From Sphingobacteriales bacterium (lineage in GTDB: Bacteria; Bacteroidota; Bacteroidia; Chitinophagales; Chitinophagaceae), in the NCBI GenBank assembly GCA_016192105.1, contig JACPUV010000007.1:223828-287827 (forward strand): a stretch of DNA of 64,000 nt. The letters run 5' to 3'. The notes beneath the pieces were generated by a model. That model had not been told where the DNA came from. It worked only from the letters and a program-made list of their open reading frames with translations, and searched no databases. Position numbers and translations under genes: made by a program. Every line of letters begins with the position of its first letter. Within the stretch, counting starts at the first letter, position 1. Below, piece after piece: positions 26,807 to 34,416 of the stretch.

Positions 26807-27418
26807 TCAACTATTTTTCCCGCTCACAAAGGGATTTCCCTGCAGGTAAAAGCGGTAGGGTCGCTTTGCATCTTCCCCGGCATAATCCACGCCGATCCGC
26901 GGGGAAGAGCGCAAGCGGTCTTTTCCGAAGCGGTAATTATCATCGGCAATATACAATGCCGCTAACTGTAACGAATACCCGCTGTGCTGCCTGCGGATGC
27001 CCATGGCTTTTGATAAATTGCCCGGCCCGCGGGTGAGTGAATAACCAGCTCTTTTCTTCCCGGTCCGGGCCAGCATGGTCTCAATGCCTTCGAGGGGTTC
27101 CAGTGCCCTGACCAGGATGGCATGGGGAATTTCTTTTTCATTGGTTACCACGTTGAACAAATGATGGATCCCATAGCAGAGATAGACATAGGCCACCCCG
27201 CCCCGGGCATACATAACTTCTGTCCGGTTGGTTCTGCGCCCGCCATAGGCATGAGAAGCTTTGTCGGTGACTCCCTGGTACGCTTCCACTTCCACAATAC
27301 GACCGGCCGTTACCAGTCCGTCCTGGTTGCTGACCAGTATTTTTCCCAGCAAATCCCGGGCAACCTGCAGTACGTTTTTTCTCCGGAAAAATTCCGGCTT
27401 CAGTTTCTTTCGTTTCAT
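26807..27418 (-). CDS. DNA-3-methyladenine glycosylase (AAG/MPG family)
   Basis: 203 residues. Base-excision repair enzyme removing alkylated purines and hypoxanthine. Family motifs: ARDLLGKILV, GRIVEVEAYQGVTDKASHAYGG (catalytic Glu and the YxG intercalating region), RTEVMYARGGVAYVYLCYGIHHLFNVVT, RALEPLEGI, LTRGPGNLSKAMGI and SPRIGVDYAGEDAKRPYRFY at the end. Length is typical. Divergent from the EI24 gene. Confidence 0.95.
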   Translation of the reverse strand: MKRKKLKPEFFRRKNVLQVARDLLGKILVSNQDGLVTAGRIVEVEAYQGVTDKASHAYGGRRTNRTEVMYARGGVAYVYLCYGIHHLFNVVTNEKEIPHAILVRALEPLEGIETMLARTGKKRAGYSLTRGPGNLSKAMGIRRQHSGYSLQLAALYIADDNYRFGKDRLRSSPRIGVDYAGEDAKRPYRFYLQGNPFVSGKNS

Positions 27419-27493
27419 CGGGATTTAAAAAAAGGGCTGATTCGTTTTCCCAGCTCTTCCCAATAGTCTATATTTAGCCCTCAAATTAAGGCT

Positions 27494-28240
27494 TTGCTGA
27501 AAGAAATCGTCATCGCATTCCAATCCTGGGAAGAAGCCCGCCGCTTTATTCATCAGCACAAACTCTTCCGGCTGATCCTGGTGCCCGGCATTATCTATGC
27601 CCTCCTTTTCCTCACCGGTATGTTTTTTTTCTGGCAGTCATCCGACCAGGTGGTTTCCTGGATCAGTGACCAGTTGGGTATTGAAGTATGGCTGCAGAAG
27701 GAACGCAGTGAATGGCTCAGCTTCTTTTTTGTTATGACCGGTATGATGCTCCGGCTGATCCTGGTGCTTTTTTATTTTTCCCTTTTCAAATATGCCATCC
27801 TGATCATCGGCTCGCCGCTCTTTACCTACCTGAGCGAAAAAACAGAAACAATCATTGACGGGAAGGAACATACATTCAACTGGTCGGGGATAAAAAAAGA
27901 TGCGATCCGGGGAATTCGCCTGGCCCTGCGGAATGCCGGCTGGCAATCCGTTTACCTGCTGGCACTGGTCTTTCTGTCCCTGGTGCCTTTCGCCGGCTGG
28001 ATCACACCCGTGATCGCCCTGTTCCTCGAATGTTATTACTTTGGCATCTCCATGCTCGATTACAGCTTTGCCCGCAACAATTTCAGTTTATCCCAGAGCA
28101 TTGCTTTCACCGGAAGGCACAAGGGACTGGCGATTGGCAACGGGCTTCTCTTTTATGCCATGCATGTGCTGATTTTCCTGGCGCCTGCTTATGCTACCAT
28201 CGCAGCCACCCTCAGTGTACATAAAGTAAAAAACAGCTGA
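27494..28240 (+). CDS. EI24 domain membrane protein, TTG start
   Basis: 248 residues with about five hydrophobic segments (around 25-45, 75-100, 150-180, 185-200, 215-240). The order and spacing, including FYFSLFKYAILIIGSPLFTYLSEKTE and FAGWITPVIALFLECYYFGISMLDY, fit the EI24/CysZ-like family; CysZ transports sulfate in proteobacteria, but function in this group is unknown. No ATG is available at the 5' end, so TTG 27494 (LLKEIVIAFQSWEEARRF) is the probable start. It ends 4 bp before the methyltransferase gene, suggesting co-transcription. Confidence 0.82.
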   Translation: MLKEIVIAFQSWEEARRFIHQHKLFRLILVPGIIYALLFLTGMFFFWQSSDQVVSWISDQLGIEVWLQKERSEWLSFFFVMTGMMLRLILVLFYFSLFKYAILIIGSPLFTYLSEKTETIIDGKEHTFNWSGIKKDAIRGIRLALRNAGWQSVYLLALVFLSLVPFAGWITPVIALFLECYYFGISMLDYSFARNNFSLSQSIAFTGRHKGLAIGNGLLFYAMHVLIFLAPAYATIAATLSVHKVKNS

Positions 28241-28244
28241 CCGG

Positions 28245-28955
28245 ATGAGTACCGTTTACCTGATACCGGCTGAATTGCAGGAAGAAGGCTTAGCCGCGAT
28301 CCCTCCTTATGTAACGGAGGCCATCAGGCAATGTCGTGTTTTCTTTGTCGAGAATGAACGAACCACCCGCCGGTATTTCAAACAACTCTGGAAAACCTGT
28401 CTCCCTGGACAGCATATCGTGATCGATGAGTACGAGTGGATCAATATGGCAGCAGGCAATGCAACAGAACTGTTCCGGAAAAAAATCAGGGAAGATCAGG
28501 TCATCGGGATCGTCAGCGAAGCCGGTTGTCCGGGTGTGGCGGATCCAGGGCAGGCCCTGATCGCGATCGCACAGGAAATGAATATCCCGGTCAAACCCCT
28601 GGTGGGACCGAGTTCCATCTTACTGGCCCTGATGGCGAGTGGCATGAACGGGCAGCAATTCAAATTCAACGGGTATCTCCCGATCGATAACCATCAGCGG
28701 ATAAAAACACTGAAAGAACTGGAAGCTGAATCGGCCAAAAAGGACTGCACCCAGATCTTTATCGAAACCCCTTACCGCAATAACCAGTTGATCGAAGCCG
28801 TATTGAAAACCTGTCATCCCAACAGTCTCTTTTGTATTGCAACAGACCTCACCGGCCCGGCAGAATGGGTAAAAACAAAGACCATTGCCCGCTGGCAAAA
28901 AGAAAAAACGGACCTTCATAAACGCCCGGCCATTTTTCTATTACACGCCCGCTGA
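28245..28955 (+). CDS. RsmI-like SAM-dependent methyltransferase (tetrapyrrole methylase fold)
   Basis: 236 residues. GIVSEAGCPGVADPGQALIAIAQ and VKPLVGPSSILLALMASGMNGQQFKFNGYLP are RsmI motifs, and the PYRNNQLIEAVL segment follows. RsmI methylates the ribose of C1402 of 16S rRNA. This protein starts with LIPAELQEEGLAAIPPYV instead of the usual RsmI N-terminus, and Bacteroidetes often carry both a true RsmI and this shorter paralogue, so the exact target is uncertain. Co-directional with the EI24 gene. Confidence 0.8.
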   Translation: MSTVYLIPAELQEEGLAAIPPYVTEAIRQCRVFFVENERTTRRYFKQLWKTCLPGQHIVIDEYEWINMAAGNATELFRKKIREDQVIGIVSEAGCPGVADPGQALIAIAQEMNIPVKPLVGPSSILLALMASGMNGQQFKFNGYLPIDNHQRIKTLKELEAESAKKDCTQIFIETPYRNNQLIEAVLKTCHPNSLFCIATDLTGPAEWVKTKTIARWQKEKTDLHKRPAIFLLHAR

Positions 28956-28957
28956 TC

Positions 28958-29422
28958 TTATTGGAAAGGAGTAGCCGGACCGTTTGTCTTCCCGATCGAA
29001 ATAATACTATCCACCACATACCTGCTCATCCCCCGCCAGGGCAGGGCTCCGAAATATTCCTTATAATACAGTTTCATAAAGGCCCCGCTGTTCGACATCA
29101 GTTGCTGCGCCACTTTTTCATTGACCACGGAAAATTCAAACTCGTTGGACTGGATAGTACCCGGCACAGTTGTTTTATACCCGGCCTGGATCAGCCGGCC
29201 TTCATAGGTTTTAAAAACATAGCCCTTCCTGACAAAGTAATTGAGTTCACCAGCCTTACTGCCCACTCCGAAAACATAGAAATACCTGATATAGAGAAAT
29301 ACAGCCAGTCCGAGTAACAATACAATCAGGAATCTCCGGGCAAATTTCTTAAGCCCTGATTTTTTCCGGGGAGCCGGCTGAGCTAACGGTTGTTCAGGCG
29401 GGCTGGTATAGGGGTCATTCAT
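28958..29422 (-). CDS. Conserved membrane-anchored protein of unknown function
   Basis: 154 residues: a basic N-terminal tail rich in Pro (residues 1-26), one transmembrane helix (about 30-48, FLIVLLLGLAVFLYIRYFYVFG), then an outside domain with GELNYFVRKGYVFKTYEGRLIQAG and FEFSVVNEKVAQQL. The KGYVFKTYEGRL motif recurs in small Bacteroidetes proteins that are sometimes mislabelled 6-phosphogluconate dehydrogenase; nothing supports that activity here. Convergent with the methyltransferase gene, 2 bp apart. Confidence 0.7.
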   Translation of the reverse strand: MNDPYTSPPEQPLAQPAPRKKSGLKKFARRFLIVLLLGLAVFLYIRYFYVFGVGSKAGELNYFVRKGYVFKTYEGRLIQAGYKTTVPGTIQSNEFEFSVVNEKVAQQLMSNSGAFMKLYYKEYFGALPWRGMSRYVVDSIISIGKTNGPATPFQ

Positions 29423-29727
29423 AAAACAGATTTATGACAAATTTTTACGAGGCTGTACCAATAATTATTATAAATTTGCATCCAAGTTACAACCTATTCA
29501 AACAGGTGGCGAATATTCTGACACATACCAAACAATTTGCCTTCCACGCGCCCATCACCAGCGGTGTCTATTCCGTTGGCTTTGATGTGTTTACTTTTTC
29601 CCGCCCCCGACGTCGCCCTGTTTACTGACAGGACGAACCGCTCACCATGGTCCCTGTCAGTGAAGATTCCCCCCGGAGAAAATTAATCAGGACTGGTGGC
29701 CCGTTTCACATCAACATAGTTTCAACA
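29423..29727 (+). promoter_or_regulatory. Leader region of the arginine operon
   Basis: A 305-bp gap holding a TAAATTTG box (29471-29478, matching TAnnTTTG), an AATAATTATT core (29460-29469) like the centre of ArgR boxes, a 13-codon leader reading frame rich in Arg codons (29587-29628), and two mutually exclusive hairpins: CCTGT (29617-29621) with ACAGG (29628-29632), or ACTGACAGG (29624-29632) with CCTGTCAGT (29653-29661). No T-run follows the hairpins, so a classical intrinsic terminator is not visible. Confidence 0.5.
29587..29628 (+). CDS. Possible arginine-rich leader peptide
   Basis: GTG-initiated frame MFTFSRPRRRPVY, with four Arg codons in five (CGC CCC CGA CGT CGC, 29602-29616) ending at TGA 29628, directly at alternative hairpins and upstream of the arginine operon. 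Size and position resemble attenuation leader peptides, where ribosome stalling at the regulated amino acid changes RNA folding. It also forms the tail of a longer open frame from ATG 29434. Not demonstrated; GTG start and lack of RBS weaken it. Confidence 0.4.
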   Translation: MFTFSRPRRRPVY

Positions 29728-30441
29728 GTGGACAATCAACATATTATTATCAGGGTAGCTACTGTTTCCGACAAGGTTTACTCGAAGACAATCACCGATG
29801 AAATGGAAGCCTCGGCAGCCGCCAGGGGTACCGGCATCGCCAAGCGATCGCCTGAATACATTGAACAAAAAATCGACGAGGGGAAAGCCGTTATCGCAAT
29901 CACCGGCCGGAATGAATGGGTGGGTTTTTGCTATATCGAAACCTGGGGTCATGGAGAATACGTAGCCAACAGCGGGCTTATCGTGGCACCTGCCTACCGC
30001 AAAAGCGGGGTGGCTAAATCAATCAAGAAAAGGATCTTCGAACTCTCCCGGCAAAAATACCCGGAAGCAAAAATATTCGGCCTTACCACCGGCCTGGCCG
30101 TTATGAAGATTAACAGCGAACTCGGCTATGAGCCCGTTACTTATTCAGAACTGACCCAGGACGAAGCCTTCTGGGCCGGCTGCAAGAGCTGTGTCAATTA
30201 TGATATCCTCATGAGCAAGGACCGGAAGAACTGTATGTGCACGGCTATGCTTTATGATCCCAAAGACCATTACGAGCCGGCGGAAACCACCCAGTATTTC
30301 GAGGAAAATAAGAAAGGATTTGAACGACTCCTGAAATTCAAACAATGGAAATTGCTGCGACCGTTCCTGAAAAAGGATAAATCGGAAAGCAACGGCGGGG
30401 GAAAGCCCAAATCGCTTTTACATCATTTCTTTCATTTATAA
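29728..30441 (+). CDS. GNAT acyltransferase, probable first enzyme of arginine synthesis
   Basis: 237 residues from GTG 29728. An alternative ATG at 29647 would add 27 residues of low family character. GNAT fold: IIIRVATVSDKVYSKTITDEM, WVGFCYIETWGHGEYVANSGLIVAPAYRKSGVAKSIKKRIFELS (acetyl-CoA pyrophosphate loop R-x-x-G-V-A) and GLTTGLAVMKINSELGYEPV; then a Cys-rich stretch (CKSCVNYD, CMCTAM). No argA or argJ is present, and this gene directly precedes argG (11 bp). A diverged GNAT of this type in Bacteroides arginine clusters is thought to make N-acyl-glutamate. Whether it uses acetyl- or succinyl-CoA is open. Confidence 0.75.
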   Translation: MDNQHIIIRVATVSDKVYSKTITDEMEASAAARGTGIAKRSPEYIEQKIDEGKAVIAITGRNEWVGFCYIETWGHGEYVANSGLIVAPAYRKSGVAKSIKKRIFELSRQKYPEAKIFGLTTGLAVMKINSELGYEPVTYSELTQDEAFWAGCKSCVNYDILMSKDRKNCMCTAMLYDPKDHYEPAETTQYFEENKKGFERLLKFKQWKLLRPFLKKDKSESNGGGKPKSLLHHFFHL

Positions 30442-30452
30442 TTCTGCAAACA

Positions 30453-31643
30453 ATGTCCAAAAAAGTGGTACTCGGGTTTAGCGGCGGTCTGGATACAACC
30501 TACTGCGTTAAATACCTGAGTGAAGACAAAGGTTATGAGGTTCACAGCATCATTGTGAATACCGGCGGCTTCAGTGAAGAAGAACTGAAACAGATCGAAG
30601 CACATGCCTATAAACTGGGTGTAAAATCCCATACCACGATCGATGCGGTAAAAGGATACTATGACCGCATCATTAAATACCTTGTTTACGGGAATGTGCT
30701 GAAGAACAATACGTACCCGCTTTCGGTATCAGCAGAAAGGCTGAGCCAGGCCCTGCATATTGCGGAGCATGCCCAAAAAATGAAGGCGGATGCGGTGGCC
30801 CATGGCAGTACCGGCGCCGGCAATGACCAGGTTCGGTTTGACATGATCTTCCATATCATGATCCCGGGAGTGGAGATCATCACCCCGATCCGCGACATGA
30901 AACTGAGCCGTGAGGAAGAAATCGCCTACCTGAAAGGCAAGGGTGTGGAGATGAATTTTGAGAAAGCCATGTATTCCATCAACAAAGGATTATGGGGCAC
31001 CAGTGTGGGCGGAAAAGAAACCCTTTCCTCCAGGGGCATGTTACCCGAAGCAGCCTGGCCCACCCCCGTTACCAAAACAGGCAGTGAAGAAGTGAAACTG
31101 GGTTTTGAAAAAGGGGAACTGAAAACAGTCAATGACCAGCGTTTTGGCCATCCCGCCGAAGCAATACAATATTTACAAAGCCTGGCCGGACCGTACGGGC
31201 TGGGCCGCGATATTCATGTGGGTGATACCATCATTGGCATCAAGGGCCGGGTAGGTTTTGAAGCCGCCGCCCCGATGGTAATCCTGAAAGCTCACCATGC
31301 ACTGGAAAAGCATGTACTCACCAAATGGCAGCTGCAATGGAAAGACCAGCTGGCACAGTTCTATGGCAACTGGCTGCACGAAGGACAGATCCTCGACCCC
31401 GTCATGCGGGATATCGAGGCCTTCCTGTTTAACAGCCAGCAAAATGTAACCGGCGATGTATTCGTGCAATTGTTCCCCTACCGTTTCCAGGTAATCGGTA
31501 TCGAATCGAAGTATGATCTGATGAACAGCAGGTTTGGAAAATACGGGGAAATGAACAGCGGGTTTACCGGTGATGACGTCCGCGGGTTTTCGAAAATATT
31601 CGGCAACCAGACCGGTATCTGGACAGCTGTCAATAAAGAGTGA
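30453..31643 (+). CDS. argG: Argininosuccinate synthase
   Basis: Joins citrulline and aspartate with ATP to give argininosuccinate. 396 residues; ATP-pyrophosphatase P-loop GFSGGLDTT (about 8-16), HGSTGAGNDQVRFD (about 116-129), and YSINKGLWGTSVGG, all diagnostic. The C-terminal oligomerisation helix region is complete. Second gene of the operon, 11 bp after the GNAT gene; a 172-bp AT-rich gap separates it from argC. Confidence 0.96.
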   Translation: MSKKVVLGFSGGLDTTYCVKYLSEDKGYEVHSIIVNTGGFSEEELKQIEAHAYKLGVKSHTTIDAVKGYYDRIIKYLVYGNVLKNNTYPLSVSAERLSQALHIAEHAQKMKADAVAHGSTGAGNDQVRFDMIFHIMIPGVEIITPIRDMKLSREEEIAYLKGKGVEMNFEKAMYSINKGLWGTSVGGKETLSSRGMLPEAAWPTPVTKTGSEEVKLGFEKGELKTVNDQRFGHPAEAIQYLQSLAGPYGLGRDIHVGDTIIGIKGRVGFEAAAPMVILKAHHALEKHVLTKWQLQWKDQLAQFYGNWLHEGQILDPVMRDIEAFLFNSQQNVTGDVFVQLFPYRFQVIGIESKYDLMNSRFGKYGEMNSGFTGDDVRGFSKIFGNQTGIWTAVNKE

Positions 31644-31815
31644 AGATTCATTATTAATACTGATTATTGATTAGTAAACTTCAAAAAAGCGCATAGTTAC
31701 AGGAACAATTCCGGGGCGGGAAGCGACAGTCATTAGTACGCTTCCGGTTTCAGCGGTAATCAACAATAAAGTATTAATAACCCAAATAAAAGCTTTTGGT
31801 CATTAATAATCTACT

Positions 31816-32805
31816 ATGTCAATAAAAGTTGGGATAATCGGGGCTGCAGGTTACACCGGGGGTGAATTAATACGTTTGCTGTTACAGCACCCCGATGTAA
31901 ACATCTCCTTTCTCCATAGCCGGAGCAATGCGGGCAAAATGGTGCACAGCATCCACCAGGACCTGGTTGGGGAAACGGATCTCCGGTTCACGGATGACAG
32001 CAGTCAGCTGAAAACCGGCGCCATAGATGTGCTGTTCCTTTGCCTGGGTCATGGCGAATCCAGAAAGTTCCTGGAGGAAAACAAGATCGCCGACCCTATT
32101 AAGATCATCGATCTTGCCAATGATTTCAGGTTAACAGCGCATTCGGTTATTGGAAATCGTCAGTTTGTGTATGGCCTGCCGGAACTGAACCGGGAGAAAA
32201 TAAAAACCGCTGCGAATATTGCCAATCCCGGTTGTTTTGCAACCGCCGTTCAGTTGGGTTTACTTCCTTTGGCAAAAGCCGGTTTACTAACTGACGTTTA
32301 CACAACCGGCATTACCGGATCCACCGGGGCAGGACAGTCATTAGCTGCTACTTCTCATTTCAGCTGGAGGGCAAATAATATTCAGGCGTACAAGATCCTT
32401 ACCCACCAGCACCTGGGAGAGATCGGGGAATCCCTGCAGCAATTACAGCCGACTACTGACGCATCGGTTTATTTTGTACCCTGGCGCGGTGATTTTACCC
32501 GGGGTATATTTGTCAGTTCCACCCTGCATTGTGAAAATAGCCTGGAAGAACTGTACCAGCTCTTTGAAGAATTTTATAAGGACCATCCATTTACAACTGT
32601 TTCCCGTGAAGCGATATTCCTGAAACAGGTGGTCAATACGAACAAAGCAGTGATCCTGTTAGAGAAAGCCGGGGAAAAACTGGTGGTACATTCCGCAATT
32701 GATAATTTAGTAAAAGGGGCCAGCGGGCAGGCGGTACAGAATATGAATTTAATTTTCGGGCTGGCAGAAACAGCAGGATTAAAACTGAAAGCAAACTACT
32801 TTTAG
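31816..32805 (+). CDS. argC: N-acetyl-gamma-glutamyl-phosphate reductase (or succinyl equivalent)
   Basis: NADPH-dependent reduction of N-acyl-glutamyl phosphate to the semialdehyde. 329 residues; Rossmann motif GIIGAAGYTGGELIRLLLQHP (about 6-25), DLANDFRL, YGLPELNREKI, catalytic NPGCFATAVQLGLLPL with Cys near 141, TGITGSTGAGQS, and HQHLGEI. The upstream gap contains AT-rich imperfect dyads (CATTATTAATAC, CATTAATAATC) that could be ArgR sites but also resemble repeat sequence at 16079. The coding region ends 5 bp before the S23 element. Confidence 0.94.
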   Translation: MSIKVGIIGAAGYTGGELIRLLLQHPDVNISFLHSRSNAGKMVHSIHQDLVGETDLRFTDDSSQLKTGAIDVLFLCLGHGESRKFLEENKIADPIKIIDLANDFRLTAHSVIGNRQFVYGLPELNREKIKTAANIANPGCFATAVQLGLLPLAKAGLLTDVYTTGITGSTGAGQSLAATSHFSWRANNIQAYKILTHQHLGEIGESLQQLQPTTDASVYFVPWRGDFTRGIFVSSTLHCENSLEELYQLFEEFYKDHPFTTVSREAIFLKQVVNTNKAVILLEKAGEKLVVHSAIDNLVKGASGQAVQNMNLIFGLAETAGLKLKANYF

Positions 32806-32810
32806 GAAAA

Positions 32811-33256
32811 GTGGTAAGTTATAAGTGATAAGTTATAAGTATGCAGAACTTCAAGGACCTTAAAGTCTGGGAAAAAGCCCATCACTTCACATTGAAAGTA
32901 TATGAAGTGTCGCGTGCTTTCCCAAAAGAAGAAGTTTACGGCCTAACCAGTCAGTTAAAAAGAGCGGCATCCTCAATTCCCTCAAATATTGCAGAGGGTT
33001 GCGGAAAAAATTCGCAGAACGATTTTGCTCATTATCTTAACATAGCGCTCGGGTCCGCTAACGAATCCGAATATTTCCTGATTCTGGCCAAAGATCTTAA
33101 ATACCTTGAATTACCAGCTTTTGAAATATTATCATCAGCAATTAATGAGATCAAAGCCATGCTCATATCATTAATAACCAAAGTCCGATCAAAAACTAAA
33201 GTTTAATTTGAACCCAATAGTCCGTTGCTTATAACTTATTACTTAAAACTTACAAC
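32811..33256 (+). mobile_element. S23 gene cassette bounded by 30-bp heptad inverted repeats
   Basis: Left end GTGGTAAGTTATAAGTGATA then AGTTATAAGT (32811-32840); the reverse complement of the right end (33227-33256) matches it at 26 of 30 positions. Both ends are built of TAAGTTA heptads. The left end abuts the S23 ATG directly, and the 446-bp unit fills the argC-argD gap with 5 and 4 bp to spare. No target-site duplication is seen. Confidence 0.7.
32841..33206 (+). CDS. Four-helix-bundle protein, 23S rRNA intervening-sequence (S23) family
   Basis: 121 residues, all helical: MQNFKDLKVWEKAHHFTLKVYEVSRAFPKEEVYGLTSQLKRAASSIPSNIAEGCGKNS and NYLNIALGSANESEYFLILAKDL-type helices are the signature of the S23/IVP family, first found in intervening sequences of spirochaete 23S rRNA genes and structurally similar to the Avd protein of diversity-generating retroelements (which binds RNA). 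Function is unknown. It lies inside the arginine operon between argC and argD, flanked on both sides by inverted heptad repeats, with codon use richer in A/T than its neighbours. Probably acquired independently of arginine metabolism. Confidence 0.88.
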   Translation: MQNFKDLKVWEKAHHFTLKVYEVSRAFPKEEVYGLTSQLKRAASSIPSNIAEGCGKNSQNDFAHYLNIALGSANESEYFLILAKDLKYLELPAFEILSSAINEIKAMLISLITKVRSKTKV

Positions 33257-33260
33257 TCTC

Positions 33261-34415
33261 ATGAATCTATTCGACGTTTACCCCATCAACGACGTAACAA
33301 TCGTCAAAGCGAAAGGCACTTATGTATGGGACGATAAAGGAGAACAATACCTGGACCTCTATGGCGGTCACGCCGTGATCAGTATCGGGCATACACACCC
33401 CCATTGGGTAAAGCGAATCGAGGAGCAGCTGGAGAAAATCGCTTTCTATTCCAATTCGGTTAAAATTCCCCTGCAGGTGCAATTGGCCGAAAAACTGGGG
33501 AAAGTGTCCGGCAAAACGGATTACCAGCTTTTTCTCTGCAACAGCGGAGCCGAGGCCAATGAAAATGCATTGAAACTGGCTTCCTTTCACACCGGCAGGA
33601 AAAAAGTGATCGCGTTCACCAGGTCCTTTCACGGAAGAACCTCCCTTGCCGTATCGGTTACGGACAACAAAAATTATATCGCTCCGGTCAACGAAACCGA
33701 TAATGTGATCTTCCTTCCCTTTAACGATGAAGAAGCGCTGGAAGCCTGCTTCAAATCAAACGGGAAAGAAATCGCCGCGGTGATCATTGAAGGCATCCAG
33801 GGCGTGGGCGGTATCCATGTGGCGGATGATAGCTTCCTGCGCAGTATCCGCTCCCTCTGTGATCAATACGGCGCCGTGTATATTGCCGACAGTGTACAAT
33901 GCGGGTACGGCAGAAGCGGAAAATTCTTCAGCCATGATTTTGCCGGGGTCAATGCCGATATCTATACTATGGCAAAAGGGATGGGCAACGGGTTCCCGGT
34001 TGCCGGTATTATCATTGCCCCGCATATCAAACCCAAACATTTTCAACTGGGTACTACCTTTGGCGGAAACCACCTGGCCTGTGCAGCGGCCCTGGCGGTG
34101 CTGGAGATCATCGAAGAAGAAAAACTGATGGGCAATGCCGTGATGATCGGGAAATACCTGCGGAATGAACTGGAAGCTATCCCGCAATTAAAAAATGTAA
34201 GGGGGCGCGGGCTGATGATCGGTTTTGATGTGCCGGAAGAACTGAAGGACCTGAAGAAAAACCTGCTTCGGAACCAGAAGATCTTTACCGGTGAAGCCAA
34301 ACCCAATGTCATCCGTTTGCTGCCTTCTTTAGGGTTAAAGAAAAAAGACGCGGAACAATTTATCGAATCCATCAAAGAAGAAATCAACCTTTTAGTTTCA
34401 ACCGCTGTATTATAA
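33261..34415 (+). CDS. argD: N-acyl-ornithine aminotransferase
   Basis: PLP-dependent class III aminotransferase: N-acyl-glutamate semialdehyde plus glutamate to N-acyl-ornithine. 384 residues from ATG 33261 (a longer frame from 33225 starts inside the repeat). Motifs: YLDLYGGHAVISIGHTHPHWV, CNSGAEANENALKLA, FHGRTSLAVSVT, IIEGIQGVGGI, IYTMAKGMGNGFPVAG with the PLP lysine, and TTFGGNHLACAAALAVL. Starts 4 bp after the S23 element and ends one base before argF'. Confidence 0.95.
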   Translation: MNLFDVYPINDVTIVKAKGTYVWDDKGEQYLDLYGGHAVISIGHTHPHWVKRIEEQLEKIAFYSNSVKIPLQVQLAEKLGKVSGKTDYQLFLCNSGAEANENALKLASFHTGRKKVIAFTRSFHGRTSLAVSVTDNKNYIAPVNETDNVIFLPFNDEEALEACFKSNGKEIAAVIIEGIQGVGGIHVADDSFLRSIRSLCDQYGAVYIADSVQCGYGRSGKFFSHDFAGVNADIYTMAKGMGNGFPVAGIIIAPHIKPKHFQLGTTFGGNHLACAAALAVLEIIEEEKLMGNAVMIGKYLRNELEAIPQLKNVRGRGLMIGFDVPEELKDLKKNLLRNQKIFTGEAKPNVIRLLPSLGLKKKDAEQFIESIKEEINLLVSTAVL

Positions 34416-34416
34416 C

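Noticed and set aside
31644..31815. ArgR operator before argC
   Set aside because: AT-rich dyads are present but resemble the ATTATTGATTATT repeat seen at 16079 and 16762, so they are weak evidence.
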